This document shows, one piece after another, positions 38,354 to 46,022 of a stretch of DNA of 59,801 bases. Each line of letters starts with the position of its first letter. Position 1 is the stretch's first letter. Under the pieces are notes generated by a model, which was not told where the DNA came from, did no database searches, and worked only from the letters and a program-made list of their open reading frames with translations. The position numbers and the translations under genes were made by a program. The stretch is from an uncultured Lachnospiraceae bacterium (GTDB lineage: Bacteria; Bacillota; Clostridia; Lachnospirales; Lachnospiraceae): contig CABSEG010000008.1 of the NCBI GenBank assembly GCA_902476645.1, forward strand, positions 1 to 59,801, written 5' to 3'.

Positions 38354-39067
38354 ATGTGGGAAAAAATGAATCTGGAAACCTATCTGGGGATTCTGATGCT
38401 GATGGGGATTCTGCTCCTGGCCTCAGGAGGGATGCATAGGGAAGAGCATCTGGAGGCATCAGCTGATACAGAAAAACTTACCATAGTGATTGATGCAGGA
38501 CACGGAGGAAGAGATCCGGGAAAGGTAGGGGTAAACGGGGCCATAGAAAAGGATATCAATCTGGGGATTGCAAAGAAGCTAAAGGCTTGTCTGGAAGATC
38601 AGAGCATCCGGGTTGTGATGATTCGTGAGGAGGATTTGGGGCTTTATGATGAATCCAGCTCCAATAAAAAGCAACAGGATATGCAGCGCAGATGTGCTAT
38701 CATTGATGAGACAGACCCGGTTTTTACGGTGAGTATCCATCAAAACAGCTATTCCTCAGAATCTGTCTGCGGTCCCCAGGTATTTTATTATTCCCAGTCT
38801 GTTCAGGGAAAGGCTGTGGCAGAGTCTATTCAGGACAGTTTGAATCAGGAGCTGGATGTGGAAAGGCCCAGGGATGTGAAGGCGAATGATACGTACTATT
38901 TATTAAAAAAGACTAAGAAGCCAACAGTTATTGTGGAGTGTGGTTTTTTGTCAAACCGACAAGAGGAGGCAAAGCTGTTAACAGAGGAGTATCAGCAGAA
39001 GGTGGCTCAGTCCATCTGCGATGGGATACATGCTTATCTTTCTCAGGGAAAATCAGGAAACATCTGA
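38354..39067 (+). CDS. cwlD: CwlD-like N-acetylmuramoyl-L-alanine amidase (Amidase_3)
   Basis: The 237-residue product has an N-terminal membrane segment (about 9-25) and an Amidase_3 zinc domain with ligands His50 (DAGHGG), Glu65 (AIEKD) and His129 (SIHQN), and catalytic Glu195 (VECGFLSN). It matches CwlD in length, topology and motif order; CwlD makes muramic-delta-lactam precursors in the spore cortex. The product acts outside the membrane. I chose the ATG at 38354, with GAGG upstream, over an ATG 15 codons earlier that has no ribosome-binding site. CwlD assignment over other amidases is probable rather than certain. Confidence 0.85.
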   Translation: MWEKMNLETYLGILMLMGILLLASGGMHREEHLEASADTEKLTIVIDAGHGGRDPGKVGVNGAIEKDINLGIAKKLKACLEDQSIRVVMIREEDLGLYDESSSNKKQQDMQRRCAIIDETDPVFTVSIHQNSYSSESVCGPQVFYYSQSVQGKAVAESIQDSLNQELDVERPRDVKANDTYYLLKKTKKPTVIVECGFLSNRQEEAKLLTEEYQQKVAQSICDGIHAYLSQGKSGNI

Positions 39068-39099
39068 AGCAGGGACGTACAGACGGAGTGAATCTACGG

Positions 39100-39128
39100 T
39101 TGTGCCAGAAGGAAAAGTACTCTATAAT
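39100..39128 (+). promoter_or_regulatory. Promoter of the metalloprotease-HAD gene pair
   Basis: TTGTGC (39100-39105) and TATAAT (39123-39128) are 17 bases apart, about 60 bases before the metalloprotease start. The promoter abuts the hairpin at 39127-39165. Confidence 0.6.
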
Positions 39129-39165
39129 AGACCTGCCGGGTTGAAACGATCCGGCAGGTCTATTT
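39127..39165 (+). terminator. Probable terminator of cwlD, or hairpin in the next leader
   Basis: A perfect 13-bp stem (39127-39139 with 39151-39163) is followed by a weak T-tract, TTTCTG. It lies immediately after the TATAAT of the next promoter, so transcripts from that promoter would begin inside the stem. Confidence 0.6.
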
Positions 39166-39187
39166 CTGAGCAGTGAAGGGGGAGCAA

Positions 39188-39883
39188 ATGAAACAGTTAA
39201 CACCCATGGAATACAGCATTATGAAAAGCAACCGGAAAACGATTTCGATCACAATCAAGGAAGACGGGGCCGTGATTGTACGTGCCCCCAGATGGGTCTC
39301 GGACAGGCGGATTCAGCTTCTTGTAAAAGAAAAAGAGAAATGGATTTTAGAAAAGTATCAGGAATTACAGGAACGGAATCAGGACAAGCCCATACGCAGA
39401 TACACTTCCGGAGAGCGATACCCTCTGTATGGTCAGATCTATGTACTGGAGGTTCACCCCAAAGAACTCACATGTATAAGGATCTACACCGAAAAGGATC
39501 ATGTAATTCTGGAAGGGCCAGTTTTGGAAAGGAATTCCGTAAAACAGTTGTTACGGGAGTGGTATATCCGGCAGGCCAGGGAAATCTTTGCCCGTCGTGT
39601 GGCATACTACGCGAATAAACTGGGGGTATCTTATGGGAAGATCCGCGTCAAGGAACAAAAAACCAGGTGGGGAAGCTGTAGCGAAAAGGGGAATCTCAAC
39701 TTTAACTGGAAGCTGCTTTTAGCACCACCACAGATTCTGGATTATGTGGTGGTTCATGAAGTTTGCCATTTAAAACATATGAATCATTCGGCTGATTTTT
39801 GGAGTTGTGTAAAAGGTTTACTGCCTGAGTATGAAAGCCAGAGGACCTGGCTGCGGGAGCACGCAGGAGAACTGGAATGGTAG
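39188..39883 (+). CDS. YgjP-like (DUF45/PF01863) zinc metallopeptidase
   Basis: The 231-residue product carries HEVCHLKHMNH at 190-200, giving the HExxH zinc motif and a third histidine, preceded by the family block RWGSCSEKGNLNFNW (from 160). This matches YgjP-like metallopeptidases. Their substrates are unknown; no signal peptide is seen, so it acts in the cytoplasm. AAGGGGGAG precedes the ATG at 39188. The HAD phosphatase gene begins 13 bases after its stop, so the two form an operon. Confidence 0.9.
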   Translation: MKQLTPMEYSIMKSNRKTISITIKEDGAVIVRAPRWVSDRRIQLLVKEKEKWILEKYQELQERNQDKPIRRYTSGERYPLYGQIYVLEVHPKELTCIRIYTEKDHVILEGPVLERNSVKQLLREWYIRQAREIFARRVAYYANKLGVSYGKIRVKEQKTRWGSCSEKGNLNFNWKLLLAPPQILDYVVVHEVCHLKHMNHSADFWSCVKGLLPEYESQRTWLREHAGELEW

Positions 39884-39896
39884 GAGGAGAGAAATC

Positions 39897-40691
39897 ATGG
39901 AGAAAAAAGCATTGTTTTTTGATATAGATGGTACCTTGCTCAGCGAGGTAACGGGAAAGGTACCGGAAAGTGCCAGAAAGGCTGTGGAGGAGGCGGTAAA
40001 CAAAGGACATCTTTGCTTTATCAACACAGGGCGCACCCGGTGCAGTCTGCCGTTGGAGGTGAAAGGAATTCCATTCAGCGGGTATCTGTGCGGCTGCGGA
40101 ACCCAGATTATGTACGGGGATGAACAACTCTACTCCCATAGGATTTCAAGGGAGAGGAGGAAAGAACTGGTGGAATGTATCTTATCCTGCAAAGCGGAGG
40201 CTGTACTGGAGGGAAGAGAGGACTGTTACTTTTCCAGTCAGAGATATCGATTTGAGCAGGTAGAAAGTTTACGGAGATATTTTAGAAAAATGGGAATTGG
40301 CATTGAAAAGTATTTTGACAGGGAAGAGGTGGATTTTGATAAATTTATCGTGTATGTGGACAGACAGACGGATCAGGAGACGTTATTTGCCCGAATGGAA
40401 AGGGATATGGCGATCATCGATCGCAGAGGCGGGCTATATGAAATCGTCCCAAAAGAGTGTTCTAAGGCCACCGCTATCCGGAGAGTGCTGGACCATTTTC
40501 AGATTCCTTTGGATCACGCTTATGTATTTGGGGACAGCAACAATGATTTGGCTATGTTTCAGTGTGTGCCCCACGCAATTGCTATGAAAAAGCATGATCC
40601 GGCTCTGGAGCCTTTTACAGAATATATTACAGCGTCTGTGGAAGAGGATGGAATTGCTTGTGCCATGAAACATTACGGGCTTATTGAATAG
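39897..40691 (+). CDS. Cof-type HAD-family phosphatase
   Basis: The 264-residue product starts with FFDIDGT (Asp9 and Asp11), the HAD nucleophile motif, has a C2-type cap in the middle and FGDSNND near the end, which is the hallmark of Cof/HAD-IIB hydrolases acting on phosphosugars and related metabolites. AGGAGGAG precedes the ATG at 39897. It is cotranscribed with the metallopeptidase gene. The substrate cannot be predicted. Confidence 0.92.
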   Translation: MEKKALFFDIDGTLLSEVTGKVPESARKAVEEAVNKGHLCFINTGRTRCSLPLEVKGIPFSGYLCGCGTQIMYGDEQLYSHRISRERRKELVECILSCKAEAVLEGREDCYFSSQRYRFEQVESLRRYFRKMGIGIEKYFDREEVDFDKFIVYVDRQTDQETLFARMERDMAIIDRRGGLYEIVPKECSKATAIRRVLDHFQIPLDHAYVFGDSNNDLAMFQCVPHAIAMKKHDPALEPFTEYITASVEEDGIACAMKHYGLIE

Positions 40692-40718
40692 AAAGAACCA
40701 TAAAATGAATGTTTGGGG

Positions 40719-40765
40719 TTGACATATTATGCATTACATACTATATTATAAATAGTATACAATGC
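40719..40765 (+). promoter_or_regulatory. padR promoter with overlapping palindromic operator
   Basis: TTGACA (40719-40724) and TATATT (40742-40747) are 17 bases apart. A long inverted repeat, arms 40731-40744 and 40752-40765 with 12 of 14 paired positions around a 7-base centre, covers the spacer and the -10. The placement fits autorepression by the PadR protein. Confidence 0.8.
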
Positions 40766-40788
40766 GTAGTATAGAAAGGAGAAGCCTT

Positions 40789-41115
40789 ATGGATACACAG
40801 CGTAAAAAAGGGATATTGGACATCTGTGTGTTGGCAGTGTTGCAGAGAGGTCCTTCTTATGGATATCTGATTATCGGAGAAGTTTCCAAATGCATTGAGA
40901 TTTCAGAATCCACGCTCTACCCCATACTAAAGAGACTGGAGCAAACGGGCTGTGTTGTTACCTATAAACAGGAGTACAACGGCAGGACCAGGAAATATTA
41001 TAAGATTACGGATATGGGAAAAGAAAAGATTGCCCAATTCCTGGGAGAATGGGAGGAGATGCAACGGATTTACCGGTTTGTGGACGAGAACAATAAGGAG
41101 GGATCACAGATATGA
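40789..41115 (+). CDS. PadR-family transcriptional regulator
   Basis: The 108-residue winged-helix protein has the PadR core: SYGYLIIGEVSK, STLYPILKRLEQTG and YKITDMGKEKI. PadR repressors often sense membrane or antibiotic stress and control a downstream membrane protein operon. AAAGGAGAAG precedes the ATG at 40789. Its stop overlaps the start of the DUF1700/DUF4097 gene (ATGA), a pairing seen often in Firmicutes. Confidence 0.92.
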   Translation: MDTQRKKGILDICVLAVLQRGPSYGYLIIGEVSKCIEISESTLYPILKRLEQTGCVVTYKQEYNGRTRKYYKITDMGKEKIAQFLGEWEEMQRIYRFVDENNKEGSQI

Positions 41116-42083
41116 AGCGGGAAGAATTTTTAGCCAGACTAAAGAGGGAGCTGGGGGATATCGCCAGAGAGGACACCCAGCAGATCGAGGATTTTTATGA
41201 AGAGCTGATTTTGGACGGCATGGAACAGGGCTTTTCCGAGGAGGAAATCTTGGAGAAGTTTGGAAGCCCGGAGGAAGTGGCCAGGCAGGTGCGTAGAGAG
41301 TACGGGGGATTGATTCCCTATACTTCCAAAATGAGCAGTGATACCGGTTATGAATCCTCTGAGATGGTGCACACGGTTCTAATAGACGCATCCAATTTGC
41401 GTATCAATGTGCGGACGGTAGAGAATGGCCCTATCCGCGTCTTGTTTCACCCCAAGGAAGGGAGTGACAAGGTGACTTTTACGGAAGAAAATGGTGTTTT
41501 TTCCTTTGTGCACAGAACCAAGGGGCTGTTCCATTTAAACTGGCTGAACTTGTTTTTGGACTATAATATTCTGATTTTGGAGATACCGAGAAGCTTTGGA
41601 GGCACTCTGAAATTAAAAACCTCCAATGCACCCATACGGGCAGCCAACTTGACAAACCTGGCCGCAGCGGAACTGGTCAGCGGCAACGGAAAGATCAAGG
41701 CAGAGAACATCAAGGCAGATTCCTTCACCATCCGCACCAGCAATTCCAAATTGGAGCTGGTGGGCTTAAAGGGAAGAACGCTGGAGGCGGTTACCAACAA
41801 CGGATCTGTCAGCGCCAGAGAGTGCAGCTTTCCGGAGAGAACTGTACTGCAAACAAAAAACGGAAGCGTATCCTGCCGAAACCTGATTTCTGATCAGATT
41901 CAGATGCAGACTTGTAACGGTTCCGTGACGGGAACGATCATTGGGAATGTAAACGACTATGCAATCCAGAGCAGCACTATGAATGGTTCCAATAACCTGC
42001 GTAACGTACCCACGGAGGGAAAGCAGAAATCCCTCTCAGCAAAGACTGTAAACGGACAGATTCACCTGGAATTTCTGGAATAA
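41112..42083 (+). CDS. DUF1700/DUF4097 protein of a PadR operon
   Basis: The 323-residue product has an N-terminal helical DUF1700 (HAAS-type) domain (about 1-65; LKRELGDIAREDTQQIEDFYEE-like start) and a C-terminal DUF4097 beta-helix (about 100-320) with ladder repeats such as TSNAPI, GNGKI, TSNSKL, NNGSV and KNGSV. No membrane segment joins the halves, unlike many relatives. Translation is coupled to padR by a 4-base overlap. The role is unknown; relatives are linked to envelope stress sensing. Confidence 0.88.
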   Translation: MKREEFLARLKRELGDIAREDTQQIEDFYEELILDGMEQGFSEEEILEKFGSPEEVARQVRREYGGLIPYTSKMSSDTGYESSEMVHTVLIDASNLRINVRTVENGPIRVLFHPKEGSDKVTFTEENGVFSFVHRTKGLFHLNWLNLFLDYNILILEIPRSFGGTLKLKTSNAPIRAANLTNLAAAELVSGNGKIKAENIKADSFTIRTSNSKLELVGLKGRTLEAVTNNGSVSARECSFPERTVLQTKNGSVSCRNLISDQIQMQTCNGSVTGTIIGNVNDYAIQSSTMNGSNNLRNVPTEGKQKSLSAKTVNGQIHLEFLE

Positions 42084-42095
42084 GAGACGTATAAG

Positions 42096-42134
42096 CAGTG
42101 GCAGCGCGAAAAAGCCTGCCACTGTATTTTTTTT
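42096..42134 (+). terminator. Terminator of the padR operon
   Basis: A 9-bp stem (42096-42104 with 42116-42124) is followed by a run of Ts from 42127 to 42134. Confidence 0.88.
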
Positions 42135-42220
42135 GAAAAAATGCAAAGAAAATCTCTCATTTTCTTATCTAATAAGTGTAAAACAAAAGAGAGGTCCGGA
42201 ACTCTCGGAAAGGAACAGGT

Positions 42221-42778
42221 ATGGAACGACTGGTTCGTAAGGCGAAAAAGCAGGACAAGGAAGCATTTGGGCAATTGATCAGACTGTATACGCCGGATAT
42301 GTATAAGGTGGCAAAGGCCATCTTAAAAAATGATGAGGACGCGGCGGATGCAATGCAGGAGACGGCCCTTACCTGCTGGATGAAGTTGGATACGCTGAAA
42401 AAAGATAGGTATTTTAAAACATGGATGATGCGCATTTTAATCAATCACTGCAATGGAATTTACCGACAGAAAAGCCGTGTGATTTCTGATCAGATGATGC
42501 CGGAGGAGGGCGGTTTGGAAGAAAACTACAGTACGGTGGAATGGAGGGAATTTTTACAGTGCCTGGATGAAAAATACCGGGTTGTCGCAATTCTCTATTA
42601 TGTGGAAGGGTTTAAAATCCGTGAGATTGCAGAAATTTTAGAGTTAAATGCCAATACGGTAAGCGGACGTCTGGCGACTGCCAGGGAAAAGATAGAAAAG
42701 CAGTATTGTCAGAGACCATCCTATAAAGTTGGAGGCGTATACGCAAGGGAGCAAAAGCGAGAGGAGAGATTATCATGA
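42221..42778 (+). CDS. ECF-type RNA polymerase sigma factor
   Basis: The 185-residue product has sigma region 2 (about 10-80; DEDAADAMQETALTCWMKL, FKTWMMRILINHC) and region 4 (about 115-170; YYVEGFKIREIAEILELNANTVSGRL), the two-domain form of extracytoplasmic-function sigma factors. AAAGGAACAG precedes the ATG. The next gene, a membrane DUF4179 protein, overlaps by 4 bases (ATGA) and is the likely anti-sigma factor. The C-terminal 20 residues are basic and unusual. Confidence 0.93.
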   Translation: MERLVRKAKKQDKEAFGQLIRLYTPDMYKVAKAILKNDEDAADAMQETALTCWMKLDTLKKDRYFKTWMMRILINHCNGIYRQKSRVISDQMMPEEGGLEENYSTVEWREFLQCLDEKYRVVAILYYVEGFKIREIAEILELNANTVSGRLATAREKIEKQYCQRPSYKVGGVYAREQKREERLS

Positions 42779-43947
42779 GTCATCTTGAACATATGATGGA
42801 ACAATTAAAACGGGATAACCATGTCCCCGAAAATGTGAGGGAGCGTCTGGACCACACTCTGAAGACGCTTCCCAAATCAGGCGTATCTGCGCGGCCAAAG
42901 AAAAAATGGAAGAGAAGAACAGCTGCCGCAGCATGTATTTTGATGGCAGGAGCGGTTATCTGCTGGGCGAACCCGGCGCTGGCCGCAAAAATACCTCTTA
43001 TAGGAGGAATTTTTGCAGAGGTTGAGCAGCAAATCCCATTCTCAGGAGACTACAGCCAGAAAGCAGAAACACTGAGTACAGAAATCCGAGGGGAGGAGAC
43101 GAACAACCGGGAAAAGGGAGAAAGGGCAAACACACAGGCGAACGCTGGAATCTCTGTGACAGATGCGGGAATCAAGGCGACCGCGTCGGAAATTTACTGC
43201 GACGGTCTTTCTATATTTTTGACATTACAGTTGCAGGTAAAGGAGGGGGGACTAACCAATATACCAGGGCATTATATCAATGACGCCGGAGATACGGCAG
43301 ATGCTATGTACTTAAGGGGAGAATGGAAACTGGATGGGATGAACGAGCCGCAGATGCTGATGAATAATTTTCTGGAAGGGAAAGTGGCTGACGACCACAC
43401 TTTTGTTGGGATGGTCAAGCTGGATTTAAACAACTATGACTTGGAGCGTGGGACATTGGTATTGAGTTTGTCAGCCATTGGCTGGGATGATGTCACCATG
43501 CTAAATCAACAAGAAGATCTGTCAGAGTCCCATCGGGTCGAGGGACAGTGGGAGTTTGAGATACCATTTACCGTGGATACCGAATCCGCAAAAGAAATCA
43601 CAGTAGGTCAGGGAGAGAACGGATATACCATAGATAAAATCTTTATCTCTCCTTATCAGGTGGTCTCCTATGTGACTTTGGCGGATTCAAATATGGAGTA
43701 CCATACTTTGATCTGTAACCAGGATGGAGAATTGCTGGACGTTAGTAACCCTACGGACGGAGTTTATGGAAAAGATGTTTTTGCCGTTAATGGGAAAACC
43801 ATATCGTCTGTTACCGTCTATGTGTTTGATGATTTTGAAGAATGGCTGGAAGTGGGAAAAAGCAGATTTGAAGATGAGAACGGCAGAATTGATATGCAAC
43901 TGGCTGGTGATCGGGCAGAGGTTTTTGCGCAGGTGAGGATGGGATAG
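42775..43947 (+). CDS. DUF4179-type anti-sigma factor
   Basis: The 390-residue product has a cytoplasmic N-terminal part (about 1-48), a basic stretch, one membrane segment (about 49-68) and an extracellular beta-rich domain (about 90-390) that includes IPLIGGIFAEVEQ and GIKATASEIYCDG, typical of DUF4179 anti-sigma proteins. It would hold the sigma factor at the membrane until an envelope signal arrives. Coupled translation with the sigma gene supports the pairing. The signal is unknown. Confidence 0.87.
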   Translation: MSHLEHMMEQLKRDNHVPENVRERLDHTLKTLPKSGVSARPKKKWKRRTAAAACILMAGAVICWANPALAAKIPLIGGIFAEVEQQIPFSGDYSQKAETLSTEIRGEETNNREKGERANTQANAGISVTDAGIKATASEIYCDGLSIFLTLQLQVKEGGLTNIPGHYINDAGDTADAMYLRGEWKLDGMNEPQMLMNNFLEGKVADDHTFVGMVKLDLNNYDLERGTLVLSLSAIGWDDVTMLNQQEDLSESHRVEGQWEFEIPFTVDTESAKEITVGQGENGYTIDKIFISPYQVVSYVTLADSNMEYHTLICNQDGELLDVSNPTDGVYGKDVFAVNGKTISSVTVYVFDDFEEWLEVGKSRFEDENGRIDMQLAGDRAEVFAQVRMG

Positions 43948-44140
43948 CGCAAGACAGTGATACAGAAATGAGTCTTGCAATAAGTCTTCCGCAAGCCCGG
44001 TGGCTTTAGAGGATGAGTTAAGGTAGCCAAAAGTAGTGACCTGTGCTATACTTACGTCGTGAGAAGGAGTAATCCGGAAACGGATATTGTCAGCATAAAA
44101 TCAGCAAAGCATAACGAATATAGCAAATGGAGGAATTGAC

Positions 44141-45118
44141 ATGAAAGTAGGAATTTTAGGCGCAGGCGGTATTGCCCGCAAGATGGCAAATACCCTGGCG
44201 GGAATGGAGCAGGCCCAGGGCTATGCCGTAGCATCCAGAAATTTGGAAAAAGCCGAGGCCTTTGCAAAGGAGTGGAACATCCCAAAAGCCTATGGATCTT
44301 ATGAGGAGATGCTGGCAGATGAGCAGGTGGATTTGGTTTATGTGGCTACGCCCCATTCCCATCACTATGAGCACGTAAAGCTGTGCCTGGAGCATGGAAA
44401 GCATGTTCTGTGCGAAAAGGCATTTACCGTAAATGCAGACCAGGCCAGGGAGGTTCTTTCCATGGCAGAGAAAAAGGGACTGCTCCTGACAGAAGCCATT
44501 TGGACCAGGTATATGCCCTCCAGGAACATGGTGAAGGAGCTGGTGGACAGCGGCGTGATCGGCAAGGTCACTTCCCTGACTGCTAATCTGGGCTATTCTT
44601 TGAGAGGTGTTGCCAGAATGGAGGAACCGGAGCTGGCCGGAGGAGCACTGCTGGATCTTGGCGTGTATCCTTTGAATTTCGCGGCCATGGTATTTGGAGA
44701 TCAGGTAAAGAGCGTGGAGTCCACAGTGGTGAAATCAGACAAGGGCGTGGATTTGGAAAACAGCATCACCCTCACCTTTGAGGATGGAAAAATGGCCGTG
44801 CTTCACAGTAACATGGGCGCGGTAACAGACCGAAGAGGATGCATCTTCGGGGACAAGGGCTTTATCGAGGTGACTAATATCAATAACATTGAGAAGCTCC
44901 GGGTCTTTGATGCAACTTATCAGGAAATTGCCTCCTATGATGTACCTCCTCAGATTACCGGATACGAGTACGAGGTGGAGGCTTGCAGGGAAGCCATTGA
45001 AAAGGGATGGCTGGAGTGCCCTCAGATGCCCCATAAAGAGACCATCCGCATTATGGAACAGATGGATGCCCTGCGCAGGTCCTGGGATTATGTAATACCG
45101 GGAGAGCAAGTAAAATGA
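44141..45118 (+). CDS. Gfo/Idh/MocA-family oxidoreductase
   Basis: The 325-residue product has an N-terminal Rossmann fold with GAGGIA (8-13) and the family catalytic motif EKA (Glu92, Lys93), then a C-terminal alpha/beta domain. It resembles the dihydrodiol dehydrogenase/D-xylose dehydrogenase-like branch, which oxidises or reduces sugars with NAD(P). GGAGG precedes the ATG. The gene overlaps the next by 4 bases (ATGA). The upstream gap of about 190 bases holds a 7-bp stem-loop after the anti-sigma gene and TATACT near 44050, without a good -35. Confidence 0.9.
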   Translation: MKVGILGAGGIARKMANTLAGMEQAQGYAVASRNLEKAEAFAKEWNIPKAYGSYEEMLADEQVDLVYVATPHSHHYEHVKLCLEHGKHVLCEKAFTVNADQAREVLSMAEKKGLLLTEAIWTRYMPSRNMVKELVDSGVIGKVTSLTANLGYSLRGVARMEEPELAGGALLDLGVYPLNFAAMVFGDQVKSVESTVVKSDKGVDLENSITLTFEDGKMAVLHSNMGAVTDRRGCIFGDKGFIEVTNINNIEKLRVFDATYQEIASYDVPPQITGYEYEVEACREAIEKGWLECPQMPHKETIRIMEQMDALRRSWDYVIPGEQVK

Positions 45119-45807
45119 AAGTTTGGTTTATTCACCACAGTTCCTTTCTGGTCGAGACAGCTTCCAGATATTTGCTGTTTGACTATGTAAAAGGAATGCT
45201 TCCAGATTTGGATGTCCAAAAGCCGCTTTGGGTGTTTGCGAGCCACCGGCACAGGGATCATTTTTCAGAAAGGGTTTTTGAACTGGAGAGAAGCTGCGCC
45301 AATATCAGGTACATCCTGTCGGATGATATTTTCCTCAGGCGGGTCCCTGAAGGATTAAGAGACAGGACTGTCATGGTTGGGCCGAACCAGGATATCCTGA
45401 TGGATGAGATGCGTGTAGAAACCCTTTGCTCCACGGACCAGGGCGTGGCCTTTCTTTTGACCGTAGATGGGATAAAGGTCTATCATGCGGGGGATTTAAA
45501 TGACTGGTACTGGGAGGGAGAGCCTGCCAGGGAGCAAGAACGCATGGGAAAGGCTTATGAGGCTGAGATACAAAAGCTGAAGGGGAAAAAGATAGATTTG
45601 GCATTCGTGGTCTTAGATCCCAGACAGGAACACAATTATGACCGGGGAATCCGTTATTTTCTGGAGCATGTTGCGGCAGAGAGGATTCTTCCTATGCATT
45701 GCTGGGGAGATGAGACGATTGTAACAAAATTAAAAAACGAAACATGGGCTAAGCCGTACAGGGAACACATTCTTGACATCCCGCCGGGGAAATCGATACA
45801 ATTATGA
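45115..45807 (+). CDS. Metallo-beta-lactamase-fold hydrolase
   Basis: The 230-residue product carries the metal-binding HRHRDH (44-49), YHAGDLN (about 122-128) and MHCWGD near the C-terminus, consistent with the UlaG-like or related branch of the metallo-beta-lactamase superfamily. The FIHHSSF start is typical. It is coupled to the oxidoreductase gene and followed by a strong terminator. A joint role in metabolism of a sugar derivative is possible, but the substrate is unknown. Confidence 0.85.
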   Translation: MKVWFIHHSSFLVETASRYLLFDYVKGMLPDLDVQKPLWVFASHRHRDHFSERVFELERSCANIRYILSDDIFLRRVPEGLRDRTVMVGPNQDILMDEMRVETLCSTDQGVAFLLTVDGIKVYHAGDLNDWYWEGEPAREQERMGKAYEAEIQKLKGKKIDLAFVVLDPRQEHNYDRGIRYFLEHVAAERILPMHCWGDETIVTKLKNETWAKPYREHILDIPPGKSIQL

Positions 45808-45818
45808 CAAGATAAATA

Positions 45819-45874
45819 AGCGCCAAAAGCAGACTATCCAGAGCGATCAACAGGAGCTGCTTTTGGCGCTTTTT
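45819..45874 (+). terminator. Terminator of the oxidoreductase-MBL pair
   Basis: A perfect 14-bp stem (45819-45832 with 45857-45870) with a 24-base loop is followed by TTTT. Confidence 0.88.
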
Positions 45875-45935
45875 CTGTAAAGAACAACAGCAGCAGATTA
45901 GGGATGACAATTTTCATAAAAAGAGGAAGTACAAG

Positions 45936-45964
45936 TTGCCCAGGATTGTACAACCTGCTATACT
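45936..45964 (+). promoter_or_regulatory. Promoter of the GH39-like giant protein
   Basis: TTGCCC (45936-45941) and TATACT (45959-45964) are 17 bases apart, about 60 bases before the start codon. No operator-like palindrome is obvious. Confidence 0.65.
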
Positions 45965-46022
45965 GATGCTACATACAGTTTAGGAGACTAATTTTTATGG
46001 AATGGAAAAGGAGAGGAATGAG

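Noticed and set aside
43949..43979. GCAAGAC/GTCTTGC stem-loop after the anti-sigma gene
   Set aside because: The 7-bp stem lacks a T-tract, so termination is not supported; it is mentioned only in the oxidoreductase entry.
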